A DNA stretch of 64,000 nt from Myxococcaceae bacterium (GTDB lineage Bacteria > Myxococcota > Myxococcia > Myxococcales > Myxococcaceae): contig JAEUJQ010000023.1 of the NCBI GenBank assembly GCA_016793095.1, positions 21,875-85,874 on the forward strand, read 5' to 3'. Shown one piece after another: positions 26,525 to 36,000 of the stretch (its first letter is position 1; the number at the start of each line of letters is the position of its first letter). Under the pieces are notes generated by a model. That model did not search any database and was not told the DNA's origin. It saw only the letters and a program-made list of their open reading frames with translations. Both the position numbers and the translations under genes were made by a program.

Positions 26525-28285
26525 TCAGGGCGCCGGGAGCAGCACCGCGCTCCAGTCGCCGTTCTCGGCGCGCAGCACCCGGGCGCCGCCAGCGAGCTGC
26601 TGCGCGAAGCTCTCGGCTGTGCCCGGCGCGTAGACCTGGTTCGAGAACACCACGGCGCCGAACCCCGACTCGCGAAGGCGCGCCGCCATCTGCTGGGGCG
26701 GCAGCTGGCTGACCTCGTGCTGGAACGAGCCGCCTGGCCGGCCCTTCATCGCGCCGTAGCTCCACCGGAGCTTCTGGTTCGAGAAGGCGTAGAGGCGGAA
26801 GTGCTCGTAGTCGTAGATGGGGCCGACCGGGCCGTTCTCGGGGAAGGCGAAGGGGGGCAGCTGCAGCACCGCGGCGCCGACGGGCAGCTCCCGCTCGAGC
26901 TCGGCGACGAAGCGCTCGTCGGCGTCCTGCGCCTTCGCCCAGCGCTCGCGCATCTGCCAGTGGTTGAGCCCGTTGCCGTAGACGAGCTTCTTCGAGAGGT
27001 CGGGCGACTGTTCCCACAGCCCGAAGATGATGACGGGCAACGTCAGGCCCCAGCCCACGCTCGCCGGCAGGCGCCGCAGGGCGGGACTGAGCGCGCGCCC
27101 GAGGAACAACACGCCAAGCCCCAGCAGGAGGATGGACACGCGGTTGTTCGAGCGGAAGGCCACGACGCTCAAGACCATCTGCGCGAGCTGCATCAGCCCA
27201 CCGCCGATGGAGACGAACATGAGCCAGAGCGCGACGACGAGGAACCGGCTCGCGGCGCCCCGTGGCGCAGTGCCGAGCGCGGCCCGGAAGCCGGCGAGCA
27301 GCATGGCGATGAAGCCGATCGCCGGTACGACGCCGAGGAAGTTCGAAGGGAACTCGCCGTGCACGGGGGCCGAGGCCTGGTAGCGGGCTCCAAGGTGAGC
27401 GAGCGGCGCGAGCCGATGCAGGTAGCTGGGGACCAGCAGCTCGAGTGGCCGCAGCGCGTAGATGAGGGTGTCACCCGCCGAGCGCGCGACGGCGCCCGGG
27501 TTGGGGCCGAACCGGGCGATCACCATCGCGGTGTCGAGGTTCGCGAGCACGAGGGTGAACATGCCGGCGACCATGATGACGACGGTCGCCCGCGCGGCGG
27601 CCCAGTTCCGTCGCAGCGCCTGGAGCACCACCGCGAGCAGCAGCACCTGCATCACGTAGTTCGTGTAGTAGTTGCAGTGCACTCCGCACACCGCCGCGAA
27701 CGCGCACGCCAGCCAGAAGCGCCGCTCGCCGACCCGCAGGCCTCGCCGGGAGAAGGCCCACGTGATGGCGAGGAGACACAGCGGCAGGTGCCAGTAGATG
27801 ATCAGGTTGAAGTGCGGAATGTTCCGATAGAAGAAATACGGGGCGGCGCCGAAGAGCGCGCCCGCGAGTGAGGCCAGCGGTGGGCTGATGCGCAGGCGCC
27901 GCGCCACCAGGTACATCACCACCGCCGACAGCATGCCCGCGCACACGAAGCCGAGGTTCAACGCGGCCGTCACGCCGGTGAGGCGGCTGAGGAAGCCGAG
28001 GCCGAGGTAGACGCCGTCTTCGCTCAAGGGGAAGTCCGTCCACCTGGCGGCGCCGGGAGCGCCGATCCACGGGTCCTCGGCGCCGGTCAGCGAGCCCCAG
28101 CCGCGGTCGCTCGAGGCCTTCACGAACCCGAGCTGCAGGTTGCCGTCACCGTAGTACTCGATGGGGTGCGTGAGGGCGGCGAGGCTGAACATCCGGTACG
28201 TGAGAATCCACGTCAGCAGCACCAGGGTCGCGGTGAGCGCCAGCGGGCCTGCTTCAGCGCGGAGTCGTCGTCGCAGTCGTCGCAA
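26525..28285 (-). CDS. Polytopic membrane protein, GT-C glycosyltransferase-like
   Basis: 586 residues with a TTG start (GAGATAAGG upstream). About ten transmembrane helices begin at residues 14-31 (LALTATLVLLTWILTYRMF). A first periplasmic loop (EYYGDGNLQLGFVKASSDRGW) is followed by a soluble C-terminal domain (~440-586) with PPFAFPENGPVGPIYDYE and FGAVVFSNQVYAPG. Topology resembles GT-C glycosyltransferases that use polyprenyl-linked sugars at the outer face, which would pair with the DPMS-like enzyme at 18478. The specific family is not certain. Probably first gene of the leftward operon. Confidence 0.75.
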   Translation of the reverse strand: MRRLRRRLRAEAGPLALTATLVLLTWILTYRMFSLAALTHPIEYYGDGNLQLGFVKASSDRGWGSLTGAEDPWIGAPGAARWTDFPLSEDGVYLGLGFLSRLTGVTAALNLGFVCAGMLSAVVMYLVARRLRISPPLASLAGALFGAAPYFFYRNIPHFNLIIYWHLPLCLLAITWAFSRRGLRVGERRFWLACAFAAVCGVHCNYYTNYVMQVLLLAVVLQALRRNWAAARATVVIMVAGMFTLVLANLDTAMVIARFGPNPGAVARSAGDTLIYALRPLELLVPSYLHRLAPLAHLGARYQASAPVHGEFPSNFLGVVPAIGFIAMLLAGFRAALGTAPRGAASRFLVVALWLMFVSIGGGLMQLAQMVLSVVAFRSNNRVSILLLGLGVLFLGRALSPALRRLPASVGWGLTLPVIIFGLWEQSPDLSKKLVYGNGLNHWQMRERWAKAQDADERFVAELERELPVGAAVLQLPPFAFPENGPVGPIYDYEHFRLYAFSNQKLRWSYGAMKGRPGGSFQHEVSQLPPQQMAARLRESGFGAVVFSNQVYAPGTAESFAQQLAGGARVLRAENGDWSAVLLPAP

Positions 28286-28411
28286 AGCGCGCGCACCTTA
28301 TCTCACCGCCCGCGTGATTCGATCTCCGTCACCGCGACCGGCCTGACACGACTTCGTGGCCTCGCGGCGAAGAGCCTGGCGCGACGACGCCGGCACCGTT
28401 ACGCCCAGCCG

Positions 28412-29095
28412 GTGCGGACGCTCATCGGGTTGCTGCTCGTGTGGACGGGGTGTGCGGACGTCACGGGCATCGAGAACAAGAAGTCGTTCGGCCCGGCGAT
28501 CGCGATGATCGACCTCTTCACCTCCTGCTACCTGGTGAAGACCGAGGTGGGCCCGATCCTCGTCGACGCGTGCTGGCGGCCCGAAGAGCTGCGGGTGCGC
28601 CTCGCAGAGAACGGCGTGAAGCCCGAGGACGTCGGCACCGTGCTCTTTACCCATGGCCACCAGGATCAAGTCGCCGGCCTGTCGATTCTGCCGAACGCGC
28701 GCATCGCGGCCCTCGCCGAAGAGCAGGACGTGCTGACGAAGCACGTGAAGACCGACCCGGCCATCGACGACGTCTTGTCAGACGGCCAGACGCTGCGCTT
28801 CGGCTCGACGGAGGTGCGGGTCTACGCCGTGCCTGGCCACACCGCGGGGAGCGCAGCGTTCTTCATCGGCGGCGTTCTCCTCCTCGGCGACAACGCGCTC
28901 ATCACCGCGAAGGGCTCGCTCGGACCGGTGCCGAGGGATCGCTCCGCCGACCCGGACCTCAACGTGCGCTCGATGGTGGCGCTGGCTGACCGGCTGAGGT
29001 CCGAGGGCCGCGAGGTGAAGTGGCTCGCCCCGGCGCACAGCGGAGGCATCGAGGCTGGCGCGGCGTTGCAGGCGTTCGCCGACGCCAACCGATAG
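28412..29095 (+). CDS. Lipoprotein metallo-beta-lactamase-fold hydrolase
   Basis: 227 residues from the GTG at 28412, chosen because it gives a lipoprotein signal (RTLIGLLLVWTGCAD, lipobox WTGC). MBL motifs: THGHQDQ (H81, H83, D85), AVPGHTAGS, LLGDNALI and LAPAHSGG. The third histidine position of the usual HxHxDH is Gln (Q86), so one of the two metal sites may be altered. MBL-fold enzymes hydrolyse thioesters, lactones or phosphodiesters; substrate unknown. Divergent from the membrane glycosyltransferase-like gene. Confidence 0.82.
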   Translation: MRTLIGLLLVWTGCADVTGIENKKSFGPAIAMIDLFTSCYLVKTEVGPILVDACWRPEELRVRLAENGVKPEDVGTVLFTHGHQDQVAGLSILPNARIAALAEEQDVLTKHVKTDPAIDDVLSDGQTLRFGSTEVRVYAVPGHTAGSAAFFIGGVLLLGDNALITAKGSLGPVPRDRSADPDLNVRSMVALADRLRSEGREVKWLAPAHSGGIEAGAALQAFADANR

Positions 29096-29104
29096 GCCCG
29101 CCGC

Positions 29105-29827
29105 TCAGGGCGCCAGCAGGCTCTCGGGAAACTCCCGGAGGAACTTCTCTCGCCGCGCCTCGGCCTCCTGGTCGCGACCCGCAGCGCGGAGCCCCTCGAT
29201 GAACAACGCCTCGCGCTCCTCCCGGAGCCGCCCCTGGGCGTGCTCACGCTGGTGCCGCTCCAGCGCCTCGAGCGCGTGCACGGTGTCGCCCTTCGCCAGC
29301 GCAGCCCGGGCGACCTCGAGCAGCGCGCGCTCGGCGGCGAGCGACACGTCCCGACCGCCGCTCGGCCGGGCGAGGTCCGGCTTCGGGTCCGGTCGGGGGT
29401 CCGGCTTCACGGCGGGGCGGTCTGGGCCGACGAGCGCGGGCGTCACGTCCACCGCGGGAGGAGCGGCCACGGGAGGCTCCGCGGGTGGCGCTGCTACCGG
29501 CGCTGGAGGCGCCCCCACGCCTGGTGCGGGCGGCTGCACCTCGGGGCGCAGGACGACCCGATCAACCGCGACGCCGAGGCCGACCCCCGTCGTCAGCACC
29601 AGCACCGCTCCGACGACGAGCTTCCCCGTCGCCACGACGGCTCCGCTCGCTGCGGCGGTGGCTCCCGCGGTCGCCGACGCGGCGCCGGCCCCCAGGCTCG
29701 CGAGCGACTCCGCGAGGCGCGAGCCGACACGCTCCTCGAAGCCCGACGGAGGCAGGGGCGCGCCCACGTCGCGCAGGGCGGCGAGCTCGGGCGGCAACGG
29801 CGGCAGCTTCACGTCCTCGTCCGTCAT
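29105..29827 (-). CDS. Membrane protein coupled to ECF sigma, putative anti-sigma factor
   Basis: 240 residues; ATG overlaps the sigma gene stop (ATGA). An N-terminal cytosolic part (~1-45, PPLPPELAALRDVGAPLPPSGFEERVG) precedes Ala/Gly-rich and membrane-spanning sequence (~48-95), a Pro-rich linker, and a Glu/Ala-rich helical C-terminal domain with TPR-like LLEVARAALAKGDTVHALEALERHQREH. Translational coupling to a sigma factor with a single-pass topology suggests anti-sigma function, but no canonical zinc motif (HxxxCxxC) is present, so this is inference. Confidence 0.72.
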   Translation of the reverse strand: MTDEDVKLPPLPPELAALRDVGAPLPPSGFEERVGSRLAESLASLGAGAASATAGATAAASGAVVATGKLVVGAVLVLTTGVGLGVAVDRVVLRPEVQPPAPGVGAPPAPVAAPPAEPPVAAPPAVDVTPALVGPDRPAVKPDPRPDPKPDLARPSGGRDVSLAAERALLEVARAALAKGDTVHALEALERHQREHAQGRLREEREALFIEGLRAAGRDQEAEARREKFLREFPESLLAP

Positions 29828-30345
29828 CGCGCACCTCCTCTCGCCGCTTCGTCCCGACGGAACCGCTCGACCGCCCGCAGCACCTCGTCCCGCGCGAGCT
29901 TGAGGCGGGAGTAGGTCGTCGGCGCGGGCGCGCCCATGAGCTCCGACACCTCGTTCACCGAGAGGCCCTCCAGCTCGTGCATCACGAAGGCCGTGCGGCG
30001 CTCCTCTGGCAGAGTCGCCAGCGCCTTCTGCAGCACCTGGCGCGCCTGGACCTGGGCGACCGACTCATCCGGGCCCGGCCGGCTGTCCTCGAGCTCGGGC
30101 AGCTCGCCGCGTGGGCGCTCCTTCTTCTTCACGTCCGAGAACGTGCGGAACGCGATGCCCAGCAGCCAGGGCCGCACGGGACGCGTCGGGTCATACGACG
30201 TCCACCGCTTCGCGGCGGTGACGAAGACGTCGTGCACGAGATCTTCCATCTCGGACTCGCTGGCCCCCAGTCTCCACAAGAAGGCGTAGATGGACTTCAC
30301 CTCCGCCCGGTACACCGCGTCGAGAGCCGACCGGGCTGTGCTCAC
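29824..30345 (-). CDS. ECF-type RNA polymerase sigma factor
   Basis: 173 residues. Region 2 (~8-65): YRAEVKSIYAFLWRLGA and ESEMEDLVHDVFVTAAKRW, with RPWLLGIAFR. Region 4 (~110-160): ALATLPEERRTAFVMHELEG, LSVNEVSELMG and TTYSRLKLARDEVLR. There is no region 3, as in ECF sigmas. It is followed by a coupled membrane protein and preceded by 34 bases and a periplasmic-type protein, suggesting a three-gene operon. Target promoters are unknown. Confidence 0.93.
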   Translation of the reverse strand: MSTARSALDAVYRAEVKSIYAFLWRLGASESEMEDLVHDVFVTAAKRWTSYDPTRPVRPWLLGIAFRTFSDVKKKERPRGELPELEDSRPGPDESVAQVQARQVLQKALATLPEERRTAFVMHELEGLSVNEVSELMGAPAPTTYSRLKLARDEVLRAVERFRRDEAARGGAR

Positions 30346-30379
30346 CGACGTCTCCTGTCTTGGCGCGAGCCCGCGAAGA

Positions 30380-31333
30380 TCATGAAGGATTCAACTCGAG
30401 CGAAATTCCACCGGAAACCGACAGCGGCCAGCTGACCCACAGGGCCACGCCGCTGCGCAAGAGGGTCGTCCTCGTCAGCACGACGCCCGCCTCGACCCAG
30501 GGCACCAGCGCGATGAGCTTCGAGGGCTCGAAGCGCACCCCCACCCTGGGCCCGACGTGCGCCATCACCGTCGTCGCGCGCTCGAAGCCATCGTCGAACT
30601 GGAACGGGCCCACCGACGCCGCCAGACAGCCGGAGACGCGACCCACGTCGAGGCACGGCACCACGCTGCCCAGGGCGAGGAAGGTGGAGGTCGTCGAGCG
30701 CCCCGCCAACACGCGCGTCGGCAGGTGAAGTCGGCCCTCGAGCGAGAGGCGGAAGCTCGCGACCTTCATGCCACCTCCGACGACGAGGCCGCCGGACACG
30801 CCCGGGAGCGCGCCAGCAGTCACGAGCGCCGAGGCGACGATGAACGTCCTGACGGACGAGGGTGGCGGCGCGGGTGGCTCCGCCGCCGGTTCGGTGACGC
30901 GCGGTTGGACGACGGGCTCCGCAACCAGCACGCCTCCGTCAACTGGCGCGCCGGCGTCAACCGGTTCGCCTGCATCGAGTGGAGGAGTCGGCTTCCGGGC
31001 CGAGGGATCGAGCGCGAGCGAGATGGCGAGCTCGACGGCGGACGCCAGCTCGAGGCAATCACCCGTGGGAGAATCGAGGGTCCGTCGCCCCACACGTCCG
31101 CCCGGCCGCACGACCTCGACCGTCGCCACCAGGGCCGTGCCCGTCGCCCGCGCGAGCTGGACCGACACCGCGTTCTCGCCCGCCGCGTCGAAGGGATCGC
31201 GGCCCAGGCGGGCGCTCACGGCGAAGCGCACCCACTGCTCATCGGGGCAGCCCTCGAGGCCCGGAGCGACGCGGTAGTCCAGCCGGGCCGTCGGACCTGC
31301 CGTCAAGAGCAGCGTGATCAGGGGCCCCAGCAT
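30380..31333 (-). CDS. Hypothetical exported or envelope protein, first gene of the ECF operon
   Basis: 317 residues. N-terminus MLGPLITLLLTAGPTARLDY resembles a signal. The first half (~20-100) resembles a periplasmic sensor domain, then a PPPLDAGEPVDAGAPVDGG-type linker, and a beta-rich second half (GGLVVGGGMKVASFRLSLEG to LSVSGGISLELNPS) suggestive of an outer-membrane barrel. No family recognised. Placed 34 bases before the ECF sigma gene on the same strand. Confidence 0.65.
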   Translation of the reverse strand: MLGPLITLLLTAGPTARLDYRVAPGLEGCPDEQWVRFAVSARLGRDPFDAAGENAVSVQLARATGTALVATVEVVRPGGRVGRRTLDSPTGDCLELASAVELAISLALDPSARKPTPPLDAGEPVDAGAPVDGGVLVAEPVVQPRVTEPAAEPPAPPPSSVRTFIVASALVTAGALPGVSGGLVVGGGMKVASFRLSLEGRLHLPTRVLAGRSTTSTFLALGSVVPCLDVGRVSGCLAASVGPFQFDDGFERATTVMAHVGPRVGVRFEPSKLIALVPWVEAGVVLTRTTLLRSGVALWVSWPLSVSGGISLELNPS

Positions 31334-31414
31334 CGGCGTCGCGAACTACCAGAGACGCCCGGACAATATTCTTCATAATCCGTGGGCCGGACCGCCAAGA
31401 CAGGGGAGTGCACC
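31334..31414. promoter_or_regulatory. Divergent promoter region (ECF operon / lipoprotein)
   Basis: 81 bases between opposite genes, with an unusually AT-rich core GACAATATTCTTCATAATCC (31362-31381). CATAATCC and its neighbours are plausible -10 elements for either direction. A GGGGAG site precedes the rightward lipoprotein. Confidence 0.45.
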
Positions 31415-32263
31415 ATGTTTCGCCAGTCCTTGCTGGTTCTCCTCGTGACGCTCACGGCGTGCGACGTGCGGGTGGAGTTCGCGGACGGCGGGCGGGCTGG
31501 AGGCAGCGCGACGGGCGGCGGCTTCGTGACGGCGGGCGGCTTCGTGACGGCGGGCGGCTTCGCAGCTGGGGCGGGCGGCGGAACGGCGGGCGGCGGAACG
31601 GCGGGCGGGGGCACGTCAGGCGGTGGGACGGCGGGAGGCAGCGCAGGCGGCACGCCGATGGTCCCGTGCACCGCGAGCCAGCCGTGCGCGGTCGGGCAGT
31701 GCTTCAACGGGCTGTGCGCGGCGACCTGCCAGAGCGACGCGTCATGCCCGGCCGACCAGTACTGCGACGCCCAGGGCAGCCGGCTCTGTCACCCACGGCA
31801 GGTGCAGACGTGCGCGAGCGGCTGCGCGGGCAATCAGGTGTGCATCTCGGGCTTCTGCAGCGTGGCGCCAACGGGGGCGGCGTGCGACCCGACGATGGTG
31901 TTCTCGGGCAACGACGGCTGCGCGGCGAACGCGCTCTGCCACGACCCCATCGAGTCGATGACGCAGGACCCGAAGTGCTACTCGTTCCCGGCCTGCGCCG
32001 CCGACCGCACCTGCCCTCCCGGCGTGATGGGCGCGGTCTGCAACGACGCGCTCCTTCCGAACAAGGGGCTCATCTGCCTCACCAGCTACTGCCGAACCGT
32101 GGCGAACTGCCCGGCGAACTGGCTCTGCGTGAAGGTGAACACGAACGACGTGCTCGGCGTCTGTGGCAACCGCGGCGTCGGAGCGCCGTGCGTTCAGCCG
32201 TCGGATTGTCTGAGCAACAACTGCTTCCGGTTCACCGCCTTTGCACCGGGGTTCTGTCAGTAG
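31415..32263 (+). CDS. Cys-rich lipoprotein with Gly/Thr-rich linker
   Basis: 282 residues from the ATG at 31415 (GGGGAG upstream). Lipobox TLTAC, then a Gly/Ala/Thr linker (~30-80) built from GGGTAGGGTAGGG-type units, then a disulfide-rich domain with about 20 Cys in pairs (CTASQPCAVGQCFNGLCAATC, and CPADQYCDAQGSRLC). It ends in LSNNCFRFTAFAPGFCQ. Surface-exposed lipoprotein, likely protease-resistant. No enzyme motif. First of four exported-protein genes in a row. Confidence 0.8.
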   Translation: MFRQSLLVLLVTLTACDVRVEFADGGRAGGSATGGGFVTAGGFVTAGGFAAGAGGGTAGGGTAGGGTSGGGTAGGSAGGTPMVPCTASQPCAVGQCFNGLCAATCQSDASCPADQYCDAQGSRLCHPRQVQTCASGCAGNQVCISGFCSVAPTGAACDPTMVFSGNDGCAANALCHDPIESMTQDPKCYSFPACAADRTCPPGVMGAVCNDALLPNKGLICLTSYCRTVANCPANWLCVKVNTNDVLGVCGNRGVGAPCVQPSDCLSNNCFRFTAFAPGFCQ

Positions 32264-32303
32264 GTCTCTTCGCCTCAACCCAACCCACAACTGGAGAGTC
32301 GTC

Positions 32304-33062
32304 ATGAAGCGCGTGTTCGCACTGCTGGTGTCGTGTCTGTCGTCGGCCGCCCTCGCGCAGGTCGTCGTGGAGGATGACGACGGCAACGTCGAGGTGATGG
32401 TCCCGGGCGCGGCCGTGCACGTTCAGCAGACCGGCTCGACGACGATGGTGGTGCCCGGGGCGGCGGTGCAGCTGCAGGCCGGAGCGACGCGCACGACCAC
32501 CGCCACCGTCGGCATGGGGGTCAACCTGGGCGTCGGCGTCGGCGTCGGCGTCGCGGTGCCCGGCGTCGGGGTCGGGGTCGCGGTGCAGCCGGGCGTCGTC
32601 GTGCAAACCCCGGCGCCCGTCGTCGTGCGGGAGCGCGTGGTCGTGCAGCAGCAGCCCGTCGTGGTGCACCAGCCCGTCGTGGTGCAGCAGCCCGTCGTGG
32701 CGCGCGACTGCGGCACCGGCCCCGGCGACCCCGGCTGCATGATGAGCAAGAACGGCATGTACCCGATGGACGGCGTCGCCCTGCACGGCGCGCTCAAGTC
32801 GCTGCGGGCCCAGCGCAACACCATCGTGCGCGAGGAGATGGCCACGAAGATGTTCGCCCGCGCCATGCTCACCGCCGCGCAGCTCGGGCTCGTCCTCGAC
32901 GTCTTCGCCGATCATGGCATCACCCAGCTCGACGTCGCGAAGACGCTGGCGCCGAACGTGGTGAACCCGCAGCACGCGCTCTCGCACTCGACGAAGTTCA
33001 CCAACTCCATCTCGGCAGAGGAGTACGTCGAGACGATGTCGGCGCAGAGCCCCGGCTACTGA
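32304..33062 (+). CDS. Secreted DUF4476 protein
   Basis: 252 residues. Signal peptide ends at LSSAALAQ. The first ~115 residues are low complexity: Val/Gly/Gln-rich runs (GMGVNLGVGVGVGVAVPGVG and VVVQQQPVVVHQPVVVQQP). The C-terminal ~90 residues (LHGALKSLRAQRNTIVREEM, AAQLGLVLDVFADHGITQLDVAKTLAPNV) are the helical DUF4476 pattern. DUF function is unknown. Exported; likely co-expressed with its neighbours. Confidence 0.78.
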   Translation: MKRVFALLVSCLSSAALAQVVVEDDDGNVEVMVPGAAVHVQQTGSTTMVVPGAAVQLQAGATRTTTATVGMGVNLGVGVGVGVAVPGVGVGVAVQPGVVVQTPAPVVVRERVVVQQQPVVVHQPVVVQQPVVARDCGTGPGDPGCMMSKNGMYPMDGVALHGALKSLRAQRNTIVREEMATKMFARAMLTAAQLGLVLDVFADHGITQLDVAKTLAPNVVNPQHALSHSTKFTNSISAEEYVETMSAQSPGY

Positions 33063-33084
33063 GCCACCCTCCCCGGACACGAAC

Positions 33085-36000
33085 ATGAAGAGCCTGCTCC
33101 TCGTCCTCGCGACGCTCCTGGCGCTCGCCTGTCCTCCCCCAGCTCCAACGCGCCCCTCGTGCACGCCCAACCCCTGCACCGAAGGCGACCGCACGGCCTG
33201 CACGGTGGTGGATGGCCTCGCGAGGTGTTCGTGCCGCGAAGGCTTCGACGAGGTGGCTGGCCTCTGCGTCGCGCGGGGACCGTGCGCGGCCAACCCCTGC
33301 ACGCTGCCGAACCGCGGCGTCTGCGTGGCGTCGGGCGCGACGGCCATCTGTCAGTGCAACGCAGGCTTCCGCGACGACGGCGCCGGGCAGTGCGTCGCGG
33401 TGACGTCGTGCACGCCCAACCCCTGCACCCGGCCCGGCCGCACCGTCTGCACCGAGGGCACGGGCGCCGTGACGTGCAGCTGCGAAGCAGGCCTGCGGGA
33501 CGACGGGGCCGGCGGCTGCGTCAGCACCAACCCCTGCGCCACCAACCCGTGCACCGAGGCCAACCGCACGGTGTGCGTCGCCCAGGGGCTTGCGGCGGTC
33601 TGCCGCTGTGACGCCGGCTTCGTCGAAGACGGGAGCGGGAGGTGCGTCGCCGCGCAGAGCTGCACGCCGAACCCCTGCACGCTGCCCAACCGCACCCGGT
33701 GCTCCGTCGCCCAGAACGTCGTGAGCTGCGCGTGCGACCCGGGCTACCGGATGGATGCCATCGGCCAGTGCGTCGCCATCGACCCCTGCGTGCCGAACCC
33801 GTGCACCGCGCCGAACAGGAGCGTGTGCCTGGCCGTGGGTGGCACGGCGACCTGCGGCTGCGACCAGGGCTACCAGCTCGACGGGCTGGGGCAGTGCGTG
33901 GCGATCGACCCCTGCATGCCGAACCCCTGCTCCGCGCCCAACAAGACGGTGTGCACCAACCAGGGCGGCGCCGCGACGTGTGGCTGCGTTCAAGGCTACC
34001 GGCCCGACGCCCTCGGCCAGTGCGTGCCGAACGACGCGTGCGTGCCGAACCCCTGCCTGCTCCCGAATCGCGACGTGTGCACCCCGGTGGGGAGCACCGC
34101 CATCTGTAGCTGCCGTCCTGGCTTCCACGACGTGGCAGGCGCGTGTGTGCCCGATGACCCCTGCCAGCCGAACCCCTGCTCGCGTCCGAATGAGGGGGTC
34201 TGCATGGCGGGCGCCGACGCGGGCGTCACCTGCAGCTGCAACCCGGGCTACCAGCCTGCGGCCAACGGCTGCGAGCTGCCGCTGCCGCCGACCTGCGCCA
34301 ACCAGCACACCAGCGGAGACTCCTTCGAGCCCGACGAGTGTCCGGCGCTGGCGAAGCCCATCGTGCCGGGCGTTCCACAGGCGCACACGTTCGCTCCCGC
34401 CGGCGACGTGGACTTCGTGACCTTCACGGCCGACGCAGGCGCGGTGGTGCGCTTCGACGAGAGCGGTCCCATCGCGTCGTCGCTCACCCTGCTCGACTCC
34501 GATGGCGTGACGCCGCTGCTGTCGAACCAGACGGACCTGCTGATGCGCAAGGTGCCGCGCGCGGGCGCGTACTTCGTCCAGGTGCGCGCGCCGACGCCGA
34601 CGACGACAGGGGCGACGACGTTCCTGCTGACGCTGAGCCTCGATGACCACGCCGACGACCGGGCTGGCGCCGCGCCGCTGATGCCCGCGGCCAGCCCCGG
34701 CACCTCTCTCACCGGGCGGTTCGACTTCCCCGGCGACCTCGACTGCCTCGCCGTGCCGGTGACGGCGAACCGCATCTACGCGCTCGAGGAGACGACGGGC
34801 ACCGACGTGTACCTGCAGGTGTTGACCGCGACCGGCACGTACCTCCCGTCCACCGACGCCGAGCTGCTCCGCTTCCGTTCGACCACCACCGAGACGCTGT
34901 TCTTCTGCGCACGCGCGGCCGTCACCTCGTCGCTGGCCAGCTGGACGCTGCGCGCCACCGACGAAGGCGCAGACGATCACCCCAACACGGCCCCGGGCGC
35001 CGTCACGCTGCCCCCCGCGCCGCCGCCAGGCGCGAGCGTGAGCGGCCGGTTCGAGTACGCCTTCGACGCCGACTGCGTCTCGGTGCCCGTGCTCGCCAAT
35101 CGGGTCTTCACCTTCGAGGAGACGACCGCGACCGACGTCTACCTCTGGGTGCTCACGGACACGGGCACCTTCATCTCCCAGACGGACTCCGAGGCGCTGC
35201 GGTTCGAGACCAGCACCGCGCAGACGCTGCACTTCTGCACCCGGGCCTACTCGAGCAGCTCGCTCGCGAGCTGGACGCTGCGGGTGACGGACCACGGCGC
35301 CGATGACCACGCCGACGGACGAGCTGGCGCGAGCGCGCTGGTGCCCTCGACCGCGCCAGGCACGAGCCTCACTGGCCGGTTCGACTACCCGTTCGACGTC
35401 GACTGCCTCGCGGTGCCGGTTCAGGCGGGCCTCGTGTACGCCTTCGAAGAGACGACGCCGACCGACGTGTACCTCTCGGTCCTCACCTCGACCGGCACGT
35501 TCTTCTCGCGCACGGACTCGGAAGCGCTGCGCTTCGAGGCCAGCACGTCGCAGACCCTCTTCTTCTGCACCGAGGCTTACAGCAGCTCGTCGCTCGCGAG
35601 CTGGACGCTGCGCGTCACCGAGATCGGGGCCGATGACCACGCCGATGGGCGCGCGGGCGCGACGACGCTGACGCCCTCGCCTCCGCCCGGAGCGAGCCTG
35701 GTTGGGCAGTTCGACTACCCGTTCGACCTCGACTGCCTCGCGGTGCCGGTGCAGGCCGACCGCGTGTACGTCTTCGAGGAAGCCTCGGGCACCGACGTGT
35801 ACCTCTCGGTGCTCACCGCGACCGGCACCTTCGTCTCGCGCACGGACTCGGAGCTGCTTCGCTTCAAGACGTCCACCGCCGAGACGCTCACGCTGTGCAC
35901 CGAGGCGTACTCGTCGTCGTCGCTGGCGAGCTGGACGCTGCGGGTCACCGACCTGGGTCCAGACGATCACGCCGACGGGCGCGTTGGAGCGAGCCCGCTC

